Shown here in pieces: positions 10,226-19,158 of a stretch of 39,639 nt of DNA (position 1 is the stretch's first letter; every line of letters begins with the position of its first letter). Source of the stretch: Candidatus Bacteroides merdavium (lineage in GTDB: Bacteria > Bacteroidota > Bacteroidia > Bacteroidales > Bacteroidaceae); the NCBI GenBank assembly GCA_019116805.1, contig DXAV01000097.1, positions 1 to 39,639 on the forward strand, written 5' to 3'. The notes beneath the pieces are model-generated. The model did not search any database, had not been told where the DNA came from, and saw nothing but the letters and a program-made list of their open reading frames with translations. A program made the position numbers and the translations under genes.

Positions 10226-10240
10226 TCCTGCACAAACCGC
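10202..10240 (-). terminator. Hairpin terminator after the GH20 gene, overlapping the next promoter
   Basis: A perfect 11-bp inverted repeat (GCGGTTTGTGC at 10202-10212, GCACAAACCGC at 10230-10240) with a 17-base loop lies ten bases after the GH20 stop codon. On the minus strand it is followed by TAATTTTG, a moderately U-rich tract that is also the -7 box of the next gene. Confidence 0.7.
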
Positions 10241-10250
10241 CTCCATATCC

Positions 10251-12575
10251 TCAGCGAATGATCACCTCGTCCACGTAAATGCGCGAAGGCTGCCCCGGGC
10301 GCACGTGGTCGGGCGGACAGTTCCCCGGCACGTCAAGGGTGAAGCGCACGTAGCGGGCCTTCACGTCCGCCTCCAGCGTCAGGTCTTCCACAAAAGTGCC
10401 TTCCCTGAAAATCTCGCTGTCGGCGAAAGACAAGCTGCCCGCAGGAACAAACGTCCGGTTGTCGTCCGACACCTCCACCGTCAGCGTCCGCGGCTTGTGG
10501 CAGCCCATGCCATAGTTGGTGATGCAGCCCACCGTACATTCCCTGATCTCCCGCCGCTCCAGCAGGTCCACCGTGAACGCCAGCGGGCGCGACGTGTCGC
10601 CCGTGTACCACTCGAAGTCGGTCTGCTTCAGGCTGCCGCGCAGGCCGTTCACCAGGATGCCCGCCTGCGGCGGAAGTCCCAGCAGCGGTTTGGCGGTGGC
10701 CAGGTTCCAGCCGGGCCGCAGCTCCAGCGTCTGCCCCATCTTCCGTCCGTCGCGGAAGGTGGCGCACTTCAGCACGGCGTCGGCATCCACCGTCAGCGGC
10801 CCTTCATAGCGTTCCGAAGCCGCTCCGGGCTCCATGCCGTCGGTCGTATAGCGTATTTCCACATCAGGACGCTCGCACACAAGCTCCACCTTCAGTTTAC
10901 CGCCGGCCGGCATCACCGTATGCTGGATATTATACATGGAACGCGCATACCGGATACCTTTGGCCTCAAGATGCGCCAGATAGCCGTCCAGCGCCTCGAC
11001 AAACGCCGGCCAGTCCTTGCTGCCCTTGGGCGACCAGGCCACCTCGGCCACGGCTGCCAGACGGGGGAACACCTGGTAGGTCACGTCGGAAGGATGGTTG
11101 CAGAACTCCGTCCACATGGAGCCCTGCACGCCCATCAGCAGCGGTTCGTACTCCGGCTTCCAGTCCTTCTGCACCGGCTCGTAGGTATAGATATCCTTCA
11201 GCGTGTTGTTGCCAAAATAGGTAAGCGGTTCAAACCATTGCGGACCCTGATAACGGATGAGGTAGAGCAGACGAGCAGGCGTCATGACGAAACGGTGTCC
11301 CTGCGCGGCCGCTTTCAGGGCCGCATTGCCGAAGCCTTGCCAGCCGAAGACAATCGCCCCTTCGGGCAAGGTTCCGTTCGTCAGTTCGTCCCATCCCATC
11401 ACTTCTTTCCCCTTGCTCTGCACGTAGCGGCTCATGCGGCGCATAAAGTAACTTTGCAATTCCTCTTCGTCCGGCAGATTCTCATCCTTCATACGCTGCT
11501 GGCACAGGGGACATTTCTTCCAGTAGGTTTTCCAGGCTTCATCGCCACCCAAGTGAATGTATTTCGAGGGGAAAAGGGCAGCCACTTCGTCTATCACGCC
11601 TTCCAGGAAATGGAAAGTCTGCTCGTTGCCCGCACAGTAGATGATGTCGGCATGGTCGCCGCCCAGTCCGGGCAGGACGCCGATGTGCTTGTCCACCACC
11701 GGGCAGGCCAGTTCGGGATAAGCGGCCAGCGCGGCGTTCGAGTGGGCGGGCATGTCTATTTCGGGAATGATTTCCACCTGGCGCGCCTGGGCGTAGGCAA
11801 TGATTTCGCGCATGTCGTCCTGCGTATAGTATCCGCCCACCGAAGCCGGTTCGCCGGGCAGGGGGTTCCTACGGGCGGGGAAGGGCACGTCATTGCGGTT
11901 CACCCTGCGGCTGCCCACCTCCGTCAAACGAGGATAGCGCTTGATCTCCAATCGCCAGCCATTATCATCCGTCAGATGGAGGTGGAGTTTGTTCAGTTTG
12001 AGCATCGCCATGCAGTCAATAATCTGGAGCACATTTTCCTTAGGAATAAAATAACGCGACACATCCAGCATCAACCCACGATATGCAAAGCGGGGGCTAT
12101 CAACCACGTGCATGGCAGGTATCATCCATTCGACCCCTTCGACCGGTGAAAAAGACTCTATTGCCGCAGGCAAAGCCAATCGGAGCGTCTGCAAGGCATA
12201 GAATCCACCGGCATATCCACCCGCCTCAATGAGCACTCCATTACTATCCACGTGCAGTCGATAAGCCTCAGCAGACAAATCATCTACCCGTTCCAGACGG
12301 ATATTTCCATGACCGCCCACACATACTTTCAGCGAAAAGCCCGCCGGACGGACAAAAAGCGAACCAAAATACTCAGCCAAAGGTTTCAGTCCTTCATCAC
12401 CCACCGACACCACAGTTGACGAAGTAATGTGAAACGTTCCCGCTACAGCAACAGCTTCCACCGGACGGGGAACAATACGTACCGATATCGGATCCTGAGC
12501 CTGCAATCCTCTTGCAAACAAACAAGTCCATACAACTAGCACCAGCGTCCGACTATTAAAAATCATTTTTCCCAT
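10251..12575 (-). CDS. GH20 beta-N-acetylhexosaminidase, secreted
   Basis: This 774-residue enzyme should remove terminal beta-linked GlcNAc or GalNAc from glycans. A signal peptide (about residues 1-26, ending GLQAQ) sends it to the periplasm or beyond. An N-terminal GH20b-like domain precedes the catalytic (beta/alpha)8 domain. The general-acid pair is in HLGGDEAWKTYW (Asp345-Glu346), and other family segments such as HLHLTDDNGWRLEIKRYPRL and EIIPEIDMPAHS are present. The C-terminal part has a chitobiase-type domain and a discoidin-like (F5/8C) module. It is the last gene of the susCD-GH16-GH20 locus, 29 bases after GH16. Base composition is odd: near 72% GC in a hand-counted window at the 3' end, against about 52% near the 5' end. 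Confidence 0.93.
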   Translation of the reverse strand: MGKMIFNSRTLVLVVWTCLFARGLQAQDPISVRIVPRPVEAVAVAGTFHITSSTVVSVGDEGLKPLAEYFGSLFVRPAGFSLKVCVGGHGNIRLERVDDLSAEAYRLHVDSNGVLIEAGGYAGGFYALQTLRLALPAAIESFSPVEGVEWMIPAMHVVDSPRFAYRGLMLDVSRYFIPKENVLQIIDCMAMLKLNKLHLHLTDDNGWRLEIKRYPRLTEVGSRRVNRNDVPFPARRNPLPGEPASVGGYYTQDDMREIIAYAQARQVEIIPEIDMPAHSNAALAAYPELACPVVDKHIGVLPGLGGDHADIIYCAGNEQTFHFLEGVIDEVAALFPSKYIHLGGDEAWKTYWKKCPLCQQRMKDENLPDEEELQSYFMRRMSRYVQSKGKEVMGWDELTNGTLPEGAIVFGWQGFGNAALKAAAQGHRFVMTPARLLYLIRYQGPQWFEPLTYFGNNTLKDIYTYEPVQKDWKPEYEPLLMGVQGSMWTEFCNHPSDVTYQVFPRLAAVAEVAWSPKGSKDWPAFVEALDGYLAHLEAKGIRYARSMYNIQHTVMPAGGKLKVELVCERPDVEIRYTTDGMEPGAASERYEGPLTVDADAVLKCATFRDGRKMGQTLELRPGWNLATAKPLLGLPPQAGILVNGLRGSLKQTDFEWYTGDTSRPLAFTVDLLERREIRECTVGCITNYGMGCHKPRTLTVEVSDDNRTFVPAGSLSFADSEIFREGTFVEDLTLEADVKARYVRFTLDVPGNCPPDHVRPGQPSRIYVDEVIIR

Positions 12576-12604
12576 AACATATATTTTACATTATTTTTCA
12601 ACAC

Positions 12605-13387
12605 TCACTTCCACTGATAATGTCTCACCCAGTCTACCTGCATTTCAACCGGAAGATCTCCTGCGTCCACCGGACCAACCCATTGCCCCCCCAATTGCAT
12701 ATCTATCAATAGAAATTGAGGTACATCGAAGGGGAACTGTCCTTCCTCATCCGTTCTTATCTTAGGATAACAGAAAGTACGTACCCCATTGACATAAAAT
12801 ACCAAACTATCCGACCAAATATCTACTCCATAAACATTATAGCCATCAGGATCAATGGGAGCAATTCCACCATGAGCTGGATAATCTTTTATACCTAAAT
12901 CATATGTATAATGACTATGAACAGTCTGATAAACAATAGAATCATAATTCAGCCGTTCCATCAAATCAATTTCACCGTCATGCGGCCAACCTGCCCGTTG
13001 TTCAAAGGGGAGCATCCAAATAGCCGGCCACGCTCCCTGCGCAGCCTGCAACTTAGCACGAACCTCAATCCTCCCTCCGCGAAAGGCATGTTTTCCTTTA
13101 CTCCAAATACCTCCAGTAAGAAAAGCCGCCGTATCTTTCGTCCGATCATCGTTTACAATCCCTTTTAAATAGAGAACACCATCTTTCAATTCCAAACAAC
13201 GTTCATCCAACGATTGCGTATTGGCCCAATCTGCTCGCCCTCGAGGTATCCGACTCCAGACAGTAGAGTCAAGCACCTCCCCATCAAACGTTTCTTCCCA
13301 AACCAACACCCAACGAGGATCACGAGCACAGGATGCAAAAAAAGACACAGCCAACAAACCTGCAACAAATTTAATAATTTTCTTCAT
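12605..13387 (-). CDS. GH16 family endo-glycosidase, surface lipoprotein
   Basis: A 260-residue lipoprotein: the signal peptide ends in a lipobox with Cys20 (FFASC). The GH16 catalytic motif ExDxxE is intact as GEIDLMER, with Glu139 as nucleophile, Asp141 and Glu144 as acid/base. The conserved GAWPAIWMLP and LLIDMQLGGQWVG segments are also present. GH16 enzymes cleave internal beta-1,3 or beta-1,4 bonds in beta-glucans, galactans or poly-LacNAc. The sequence style and pairing with a GH20 enzyme resemble the Bacteroides GH16 O-glycanases that cut mucin glycans, but a laminarinase-type activity cannot be excluded. It follows susD after an intrinsic terminator. It is AT-rich (about 40% GC in a hand-counted window). 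Confidence 0.9.
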   Translation of the reverse strand: MKKIIKFVAGLLAVSFFASCARDPRWVLVWEETFDGEVLDSTVWSRIPRGRADWANTQSLDERCLELKDGVLYLKGIVNDDRTKDTAAFLTGGIWSKGKHAFRGGRIEVRAKLQAAQGAWPAIWMLPFEQRAGWPHDGEIDLMERLNYDSIVYQTVHSHYTYDLGIKDYPAHGGIAPIDPDGYNVYGVDIWSDSLVFYVNGVRTFCYPKIRTDEEGQFPFDVPQFLLIDMQLGGQWVGPVDAGDLPVEMQVDWVRHYQWK

Positions 13388-13463
13388 GCTCTAAAAATAT
13401 CTATCTACAGCTCGTTCAAAAAGGGCTACCACAACAAAAAACACATGTATTCAAACTAGAAAA

Positions 13464-13488
13464 AGAGGGCGGCCCAACACCGCCCTCT
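13464..13488 (-). terminator. Intrinsic terminator between susD and GH16
   Basis: A perfect 9-bp GC-rich stem (AGAGGGCGG 13464-13472, CCGCCCTCT 13480-13488) with a 7-base loop is followed on the minus strand by TTTTCTAG. It lies 66 bases after the susD stop codon and 77 bases before the GH16 start. It probably stops most transcripts, giving more SusCD than enzyme. Confidence 0.8.
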
Positions 13489-13553
13489 TCTATGTTATCA
13501 ATACCTATTTATAGTTCAGGTCCTATAAGAACCCAAAGCTTGCTATATTCAAA

Positions 13554-15554
13554 TTACTCAATAGCCGTTCCATCAATCTCTGTAGGCCAGTAAGGATTCT
13601 GGTAGATTACCGAATTGTCAACAGAATTATCGGGAGAAGCCAATTTAATTTCGTTAACAGCTATCGGACTAAGATAATTAGCTTTAGCCCATGTAAAGCC
13701 GTCATAAACAGCATTGTTGGCTTTCACCTTAGCAAATGGACGGACATATTTCGAAACAAGTCTTGATGACATATTAGCCGTCGGGCTGTTCGGGTCATCA
13801 TTGATTTCGTCCGTACCTTCAGGCAGTTCATAGGTCTTATAAGCCTCATCCCAGAAGTTGTAGCCCTCAGGAATAAACTTAGTGGTCAGCAAGGCATCCC
13901 ATGCTCTCCACCTGATCAGGTCATCCCAACGCATCCCTTCGCCGATAAACTCGCAACGACGTTCGCGACGGATGTTGTACAGGGTAGCGTCCACTTCATA
14001 ACCTCCCGGATGAGCTGCCAGGTCGGTTTCCTGAGCCAAATCCGTATTATTGATAGAGTTAGTATAATCCGGATTGATACCGGCACGTGTTCTGACAGCT
14101 TTCCAATATTGAGCAGCCTTTCCGTCTACCTTACCGTTCTTAACATAATAGGCTTCCAAATAATTCAGATAAGCTTCCACCGCACGGAAGATGATACATC
14201 CCGTTGTAGACGAGCTTTGACCTGAAACAATCTGATTTTTATCATAGGTCAGACATTTGCGGATGCGGTATCCGGTCTGGTCTATTGTCTGTGCTTCAGT
14301 ACTAATAACGTTCGGCTGCGCAAAGGCTTTGAAGGTGCCGTCTTCCGTGTTTTTGGAAGGCAACATATCGTCCTCACCGAACAAGAAAAGTTGCAAACGT
14401 AAATCTCTGTTAGCTTTCACATCCATAATACGTTTGTCTCCCTTATAATCATTAGACTTATAGTAAGGCAAACCGTCTTCCATTACAAAACAATCTACAA
14501 AGCTTTTCAACATACCGTTGTTTCCACCACTATAGATATAAGCCGGTGTACCGTGCGAAATAGCCACATCACCCGAAATCAGATAGTCCTTCCAGAACAA
14601 CACTTCCGGATAAACGCTCATGTCTTCTGCTGCGAACATCTCGAAATAAGGATTCCAGTTTGTTATGGCAGTCGGTCCGGTCGGATTGGTCAAACCGGTA
14701 TTTTCAGTCAGTTGAATCTTATCGGCCACTTGCTCTGCCGCAGCCATCGCCTGATCAAGGAACCAGTTGATTTCCTGATCGATGTCGGTCGAATAGTTAG
14801 GATAAACCTTCTTACCCGGCCAGTTGGCATCGCCCGGTACACGGCCCGTACCCCGATGATACTTTTCAAAAGTAGCCTCATACAAAGCCACGCGTGACTT
14901 CACCAACAAAGCACAATCTCTTGTAAGACGGGTTTTGTTTCCTGAAATATCCTCTTGCATGTACATGGCTGCAGAGTCCAGCTGGCTGATGATATAACGG
15001 GCCACTTCATTGCGCGGACGACGAGCTGAATGGGCTACCAATTCATCCTTTACGTCAGGCAGAACCTTGGTCACAATAGGGAAGTCTCCGAAAGTTCTGA
15101 GCTTGTTGTAATATACCCATGCACGGATGAAATACATTTCACCAATATAATGACGAATATCGTCAGGAGCACCAGTAATCAACCCGGCTTCATTCTTAGG
15201 AATCACTGTTTCGAAGAAGTAGTTACAGTAACGGATCTGCGAAAAATCCCATCCGCCCGTATTGGGCACACGCCACTGCCCTTTCTCAAAATAAGCCGAA
15301 CTATATCCGCCAGCCACCATATTATCGGTGTTCTTATCATTATTTACAGTACCGGCACCGAACCCACTATGCGTAGAAAACAAACCGTTATACTGAGAAA
15401 TACAGTATGCTCCAACCTGGTCAGCAGTACTGAAGTACTCTCCTGGAGTCACCTGATCCAGCGGTTTCATATCCAGAAAGTCATTGCACGAAGAAGTCGC
15501 AAGCAGTCCTCCGACAAGCACCATTGTGTTCAAAAATATATTTTTCAGTTTCAT
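13554..15554 (-). CDS. SusD/RagB-family glycan-binding lipoprotein
   Basis: A 666-residue outer-membrane lipoprotein that caps a SusC barrel and captures oligosaccharides at the cell surface. The signal peptide ends in TSSC with Cys23, followed by Asn-Asp, a start common in surface-exposed Bacteroides lipoproteins. The family's N-terminal DFLDMKPLDQVTPGEYFS, the tetratricopeptide-like helices with YFIRAWVYYNKLRTFGDFPI, and the late RRERRCEFIGEGMRWDDLIR motif are all present. It is at the long end of the usual 500-650 residue range. It is 11 bases downstream of its SusC partner. The ligand is unknown; the neighbouring GH16 and GH20 genes are the best guide. Confidence 0.95.
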   Translation of the reverse strand: MKLKNIFLNTMVLVGGLLATSSCNDFLDMKPLDQVTPGEYFSTADQVGAYCISQYNGLFSTHSGFGAGTVNNDKNTDNMVAGGYSSAYFEKGQWRVPNTGGWDFSQIRYCNYFFETVIPKNEAGLITGAPDDIRHYIGEMYFIRAWVYYNKLRTFGDFPIVTKVLPDVKDELVAHSARRPRNEVARYIISQLDSAAMYMQEDISGNKTRLTRDCALLVKSRVALYEATFEKYHRGTGRVPGDANWPGKKVYPNYSTDIDQEINWFLDQAMAAAEQVADKIQLTENTGLTNPTGPTAITNWNPYFEMFAAEDMSVYPEVLFWKDYLISGDVAISHGTPAYIYSGGNNGMLKSFVDCFVMEDGLPYYKSNDYKGDKRIMDVKANRDLRLQLFLFGEDDMLPSKNTEDGTFKAFAQPNVISTEAQTIDQTGYRIRKCLTYDKNQIVSGQSSSTTGCIIFRAVEAYLNYLEAYYVKNGKVDGKAAQYWKAVRTRAGINPDYTNSINNTDLAQETDLAAHPGGYEVDATLYNIRRERRCEFIGEGMRWDDLIRWRAWDALLTTKFIPEGYNFWDEAYKTYELPEGTDEINDDPNSPTANMSSRLVSKYVRPFAKVKANNAVYDGFTWAKANYLSPIAVNEIKLASPDNSVDNSVIYQNPYWPTEIDGTAIE

Positions 15555-15565
15555 AAGTAAGCAAA

Positions 15566-18500
15566 TTAGAAGTTAACATTCAAACCTACAGATATCGTAC
15601 GCTGCAACGGATAAAGTTTACCGTTGTTTGCATCATAGGTACTTTCCAAAGCTTCCGGGTCAAAGATCTTGGACATGTGCGAGAATGTGAACAAGTTATC
15701 ACCGGAAATGTATACACGTACTGAAGACATGCCAGCCTTATCAGTCCAAGCCTTCGGCAACGTATAGCCTACTTGCAAGTTCTTGATACGGCAATAGGCA
15801 GCATTCTGCAGATAACGGCTCTGTGCACGCATATTTTTACTATCATTCCTTATTACACGCGGATAGTAAGCATCGGTGTTGGCACCCAAGGGGTCACCTT
15901 CCGGACGCCAGAAATCCCAATGTTCCTTGAAACCAGTAGCTTGCCACATACCTACACCGTTAGCGCCCCAGAAGTAGGGACCATTCATCAAATAGTCGCG
16001 CTTAGCCACGCCCTGGAAGAAAACACGGAAGTCAATGCCTTTCCAAGCAGCATCCAACGTAACACCATATTTGAATCGCGGCGTACTGTTACCGATCACC
16101 TTGCGGTCACCAGAATTATCAGCTGTATTGTCAGCATTCGAAATGACACCATTGCCGTCGAGATCGGCATACATGATATCACCGGCTCCCCACTTGCTAC
16201 CCAACGAAGACTGGTCTACCTTAGCCAGATGAGCGTCCATTTCTTCTTGCGTCTGAGCAATACCTACTGTTTCATATCCCCAGATTTCACCCAACTTCTT
16301 GCCCGGATAATAAGCTTCCGAGAGCTTTAGATTCTCATTCGGATAGTCCGTAATCTTCTGCTGGTCGTCGGCCAATGTAAATTTCGCGCCATAGGAGAAG
16401 TCACCAATCTGATCTCTCCAGCCCAATTCAAACTCGAAACCATAGGACTTCATGTCGGCATTGTTGATTTTCGGAGGAGTAGCACCCAGAATCGATGGAA
16501 GTTCAGGAGCCGGACCAATCATGTCATACGTCCAACGTACGAAGTAGTCGAACGAACCGGTCAATCGGTTGTTGAAGAAAGCCCAGTCCAAACCGATGTC
16601 CCACGTTTCAATGGTTTCCCACGTTTTCAATGTAGATACGATGCCCGGCAATGAAGCATAGTTAGGACGTACACCGTTAACCAACCAATTGTAGTTCGAT
16701 CCCTGAGGCATTGTCTGGTAGAACGGATACCAGGCATCATTGGTATTCGTATTACCCAACTGGCCCCAAGATCCACGCACTTTCAGCATGTTCATATTGG
16801 CCTTTTCAGCAATACCAGCAAAGAATTCTTCATTCACCACGTTCCAACCCAAAGAGAAGGAAGGGAAGAAACCCCAGCGCTTATCGCCAATAAAACGGGA
16901 AGAACCATCGTAACGTCCGTTCACCTCCACCATATAGCGGTCTTTGTAACTATAGTTGATACGCCCGAAGAAACCGGCTACACCATTGTGGGCATAGCCA
17001 CCCGAAGTCGTCGGAGATTCTGTAGCTGTATTCAGTGTTGGAACAGAATTAGAAATCAAAGTATTCTTCTGCCCTGTTAGATTTGCAGTCTTATACAATT
17101 CAGAATTGAAACCAACCATTACTTTAAAATAATGGCCACTATCGAATTCTTTGAAATAGTCCGTATAAATATTAGTACTGTAATAATTTTCTTTATACGA
17201 ATATTCATTGACTCTGGAAGCACCTGCTGCATAGGAACCACCTCCATCCCAAGAAACAGCATACGGATTGCCATCTACATCGTGAGCATAAACTGGCAAT
17301 ACTTCCCAATGTTGACGCGTGTTAGTAGTTCTCAAAGCACCCTCCAAATGAATAGTCCAATTTTTAATGGGTTCAAAAATCAACTGCAACTGTTGCGTAT
17401 TCAAGTCTTTTTCGTTACGCTGTTTACCACCATCTTCCAACTGGATGATTTCCATACCATCCATCGGATAACCGTTCGGATCGTATGCAGGACAAGTCGG
17501 CCAGCGCCGTGCAATATTATGGAAGAACAAACCGGTCAAATAAGACGGGCGTTCGAAATTCTCGCGCGTCCACTTCGTAGAATAGCTCACCTTGAACCAA
17601 TCGGTCACGTTAGCCGTTATGTTGCTATTCACAGTATAACGCTGCAAGTTGTCATCGCCATGACGCAACAAACCGTTCTGATCCATAAAGCTACCGCTCA
17701 ATGTATACTGTATCTTGTCCGTACCGCCAGCTATGCTCACATTATGTTCCTGCGATGGAACCCAATCATCATAGAACTCTTTGAACCAGTCAGTATTGGC
17801 ATTGGAACCCGTATAATTATTCCAGCGTCTGGTAGTCTCATTAATGGTACATACCGTTGTCAGTTTTCCGTCCTGATAATCTTTAATGCGCTGCAAAGCT
17901 TCTGCGCTGAACGGAGCAGCATCACCTCTATTTTCAGCTGCACGATTAAAATATTGTGCGAAGGTATAGGAGTCCATCATTTCAGGAACCGTAACAGCAT
18001 CACTAAAACGAACATTCACGCCATAATTCACACGTGCCTTACCTGGTTTTCCTTTCTTAGTTTGCACCAAAATTACACCGAATGCAGCACGTGCACCGTA
18101 AATAGAAGCAGACGCAGCATCCTTCAGAACAGAAACCGATTCAATATCATTAGGGTTCAGCGAATTAAGACTACCCTCGATACCATCAATCAGAACCAAC
18201 GGAGAAGAGCCCGAGCCATCACCAATCGTACCGACGCCACGGATATTAAAGCTCATGGAACCATCGAGCGCACCACCTTCGCTTCCTACCGTAAAGTTCA
18301 AGCCTGGCACCGTACCTTGCAATGCCTGAGCCACATTAGTTACCGGACGTGCAGCAAGCACCTTTGAGTCCACCATACCTACGGCACCCGTCACATTCAC
18401 TTTCTTTTGAGTACCATAACCGACCACAACAACCTCATCCAACGCCTGTGCATCGTCTTTCAGCGTCACTTGGAGAGGCGTTCCCTGCCAAGGCACCTCA

Positions 18501-18790
18501 ACGGTCTGATAACCAATAAAAGAAATTTGGATTACAGCTCCTCTCTCTACATTAGAAAGTTGAAAGTCACCATCGATTCCCGTTACCGTACCATTCGTTG
18601 TACCTTTCACTAAAACGGTAGCACCAATAACGGTTTCACCTGCGGCGTCTTTCACCACACCTTTACATACAGAGCCCTGCTGAACTACATTAGATTCCGA
18701 TACCGTATGATTAGGTATCGCATAAGCCATTCCTGTGCTCATAAGCCCCAAGAACAGCCAAAGGCTAACTGATCTAAACTTTCGATTCAT
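15566..18790 (-). CDS. SusC/RagA-family TonB-dependent outer-membrane transporter
   Basis: A 1074-residue TonB-dependent barrel that imports oligosaccharides caught by SusD. In order: signal peptide (about 1-24), a carboxypeptidase-regulatory-like domain (about 42-112), a TonB-box-like DEVVVVGYG (118-126), the plug domain with the SusC signature SVLKDAASASIYGARAAFGV, and a beta-barrel ending in Phe (SVGLNVNF). There is no N-terminal STN domain, so it is not of the type that signals to an ECF sigma factor. The paired susD follows directly. Upstream lies a -7 promoter box (18870-18877). No HTCS, SusR-like or sigma/anti-sigma gene is nearby. Confidence 0.96.
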   Translation of the reverse strand: MNRKFRSVSLWLFLGLMSTGMAYAIPNHTVSESNVVQQGSVCKGVVKDAAGETVIGATVLVKGTTNGTVTGIDGDFQLSNVERGAVIQISFIGYQTVEVPWQGTPLQVTLKDDAQALDEVVVVGYGTQKKVNVTGAVGMVDSKVLAARPVTNVAQALQGTVPGLNFTVGSEGGALDGSMSFNIRGVGTIGDGSGSSPLVLIDGIEGSLNSLNPNDIESVSVLKDAASASIYGARAAFGVILVQTKKGKPGKARVNYGVNVRFSDAVTVPEMMDSYTFAQYFNRAAENRGDAAPFSAEALQRIKDYQDGKLTTVCTINETTRRWNNYTGSNANTDWFKEFYDDWVPSQEHNVSIAGGTDKIQYTLSGSFMDQNGLLRHGDDNLQRYTVNSNITANVTDWFKVSYSTKWTRENFERPSYLTGLFFHNIARRWPTCPAYDPNGYPMDGMEIIQLEDGGKQRNEKDLNTQQLQLIFEPIKNWTIHLEGALRTTNTRQHWEVLPVYAHDVDGNPYAVSWDGGGSYAAGASRVNEYSYKENYYSTNIYTDYFKEFDSGHYFKVMVGFNSELYKTANLTGQKNTLISNSVPTLNTATESPTTSGGYAHNGVAGFFGRINYSYKDRYMVEVNGRYDGSSRFIGDKRWGFFPSFSLGWNVVNEEFFAGIAEKANMNMLKVRGSWGQLGNTNTNDAWYPFYQTMPQGSNYNWLVNGVRPNYASLPGIVSTLKTWETIETWDIGLDWAFFNNRLTGSFDYFVRWTYDMIGPAPELPSILGATPPKINNADMKSYGFEFELGWRDQIGDFSYGAKFTLADDQQKITDYPNENLKLSEAYYPGKKLGEIWGYETVGIAQTQEEMDAHLAKVDQSSLGSKWGAGDIMYADLDGNGVISNADNTADNSGDRKVIGNSTPRFKYGVTLDAAWKGIDFRVFFQGVAKRDYLMNGPYFWGANGVGMWQATGFKEHWDFWRPEGDPLGANTDAYYPRVIRNDSKNMRAQSRYLQNAAYCRIKNLQVGYTLPKAWTDKAGMSSVRVYISGDNLFTFSHMSKIFDPEALESTYDANNGKLYPLQRTISVGLNVNF

Positions 18791-18869
18791 GATTTTTTAT
18801 AGATTAAATTAATATAGCGTCCCCCAAAGGCAGGGGCGTTTGGTTAACAAATTTTCATGTATTACTTTG

Positions 18870-18897
18870 CAAAGATAAAAAATATAATTTAATCAAA
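18870..18897 (-). promoter_or_regulatory. Probable promoter of the susCD locus
   Basis: The minus strand has a perfect -7 box TATCTTTG (18870-18877). The only good TTTG upstream is at 18894-18897, giving a 16-bp spacer that is shorter than the usual 19-21 bp. A weak -33 element of this sort would fit a promoter that needs an activator, but this is inference. Confidence 0.5.
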
Positions 18898-19055
18898 ACA
18901 TAATTTACGAAAAAAAATATATAAAATGCACTCTTTCGAATATTAAAGAGAAAACTGTCACAGAACAGGCTCTCACTTTTTTCAAAACAAAGTACCCTTT
19001 CCTGCAAGAAGACAGCAAAATTTCTCACAAAAGTATCCTCTACACCTATAGACAT

Positions 19056-19078
19056 AAAAAAGGGTTCTTTCGAACCCT
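19056..19078 (-). terminator. Terminator of the HU-smalltalk-amidase operon
   Basis: A 7-bp stem AGGGTTC/GAACCCT (19061-19067, 19072-19078) with a 4-base loop is followed on the minus strand by six T residues. It lies about 80 bases after the amidase stop codon and separates it from the susC promoter. Confidence 0.85.
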
Positions 19079-19158
19079 AATTTTATACTAGCATTAATCT
19101 ATAGCGAAAGCATTACATAGATCCGCTATTAAAACCATAAACCTGCACAGTATTTCCA

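Larger units (their letters stand above)
18791..19158 (-). other. Intergenic region upstream of susC
   Basis: This 368-base AT-rich stretch between the amidase and susC holds the terminator of the amidase operon (19056-19078), a -7 promoter box (18870-18877) and a susC leader of about 74 bases. I see no credible coding sequence. The part from 18900 to 19055 has no feature I can name and could hold a regulatory site or small RNA. Confidence 0.6.

Noticed and set aside
10209..12149. 646-codon open frame on the plus strand
   Set aside because: It is opposite the GH20 gene, has a composition rich in His, Arg and Val, shows no domain, and results from the high GC content of the real gene.
18855..19055. 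66-codon minus-strand frame upstream of susC
   Set aside because: It starts directly after the amidase terminator, spans the susC -7 box and has AT-rich, Phe-rich translation with no recognisable domain.
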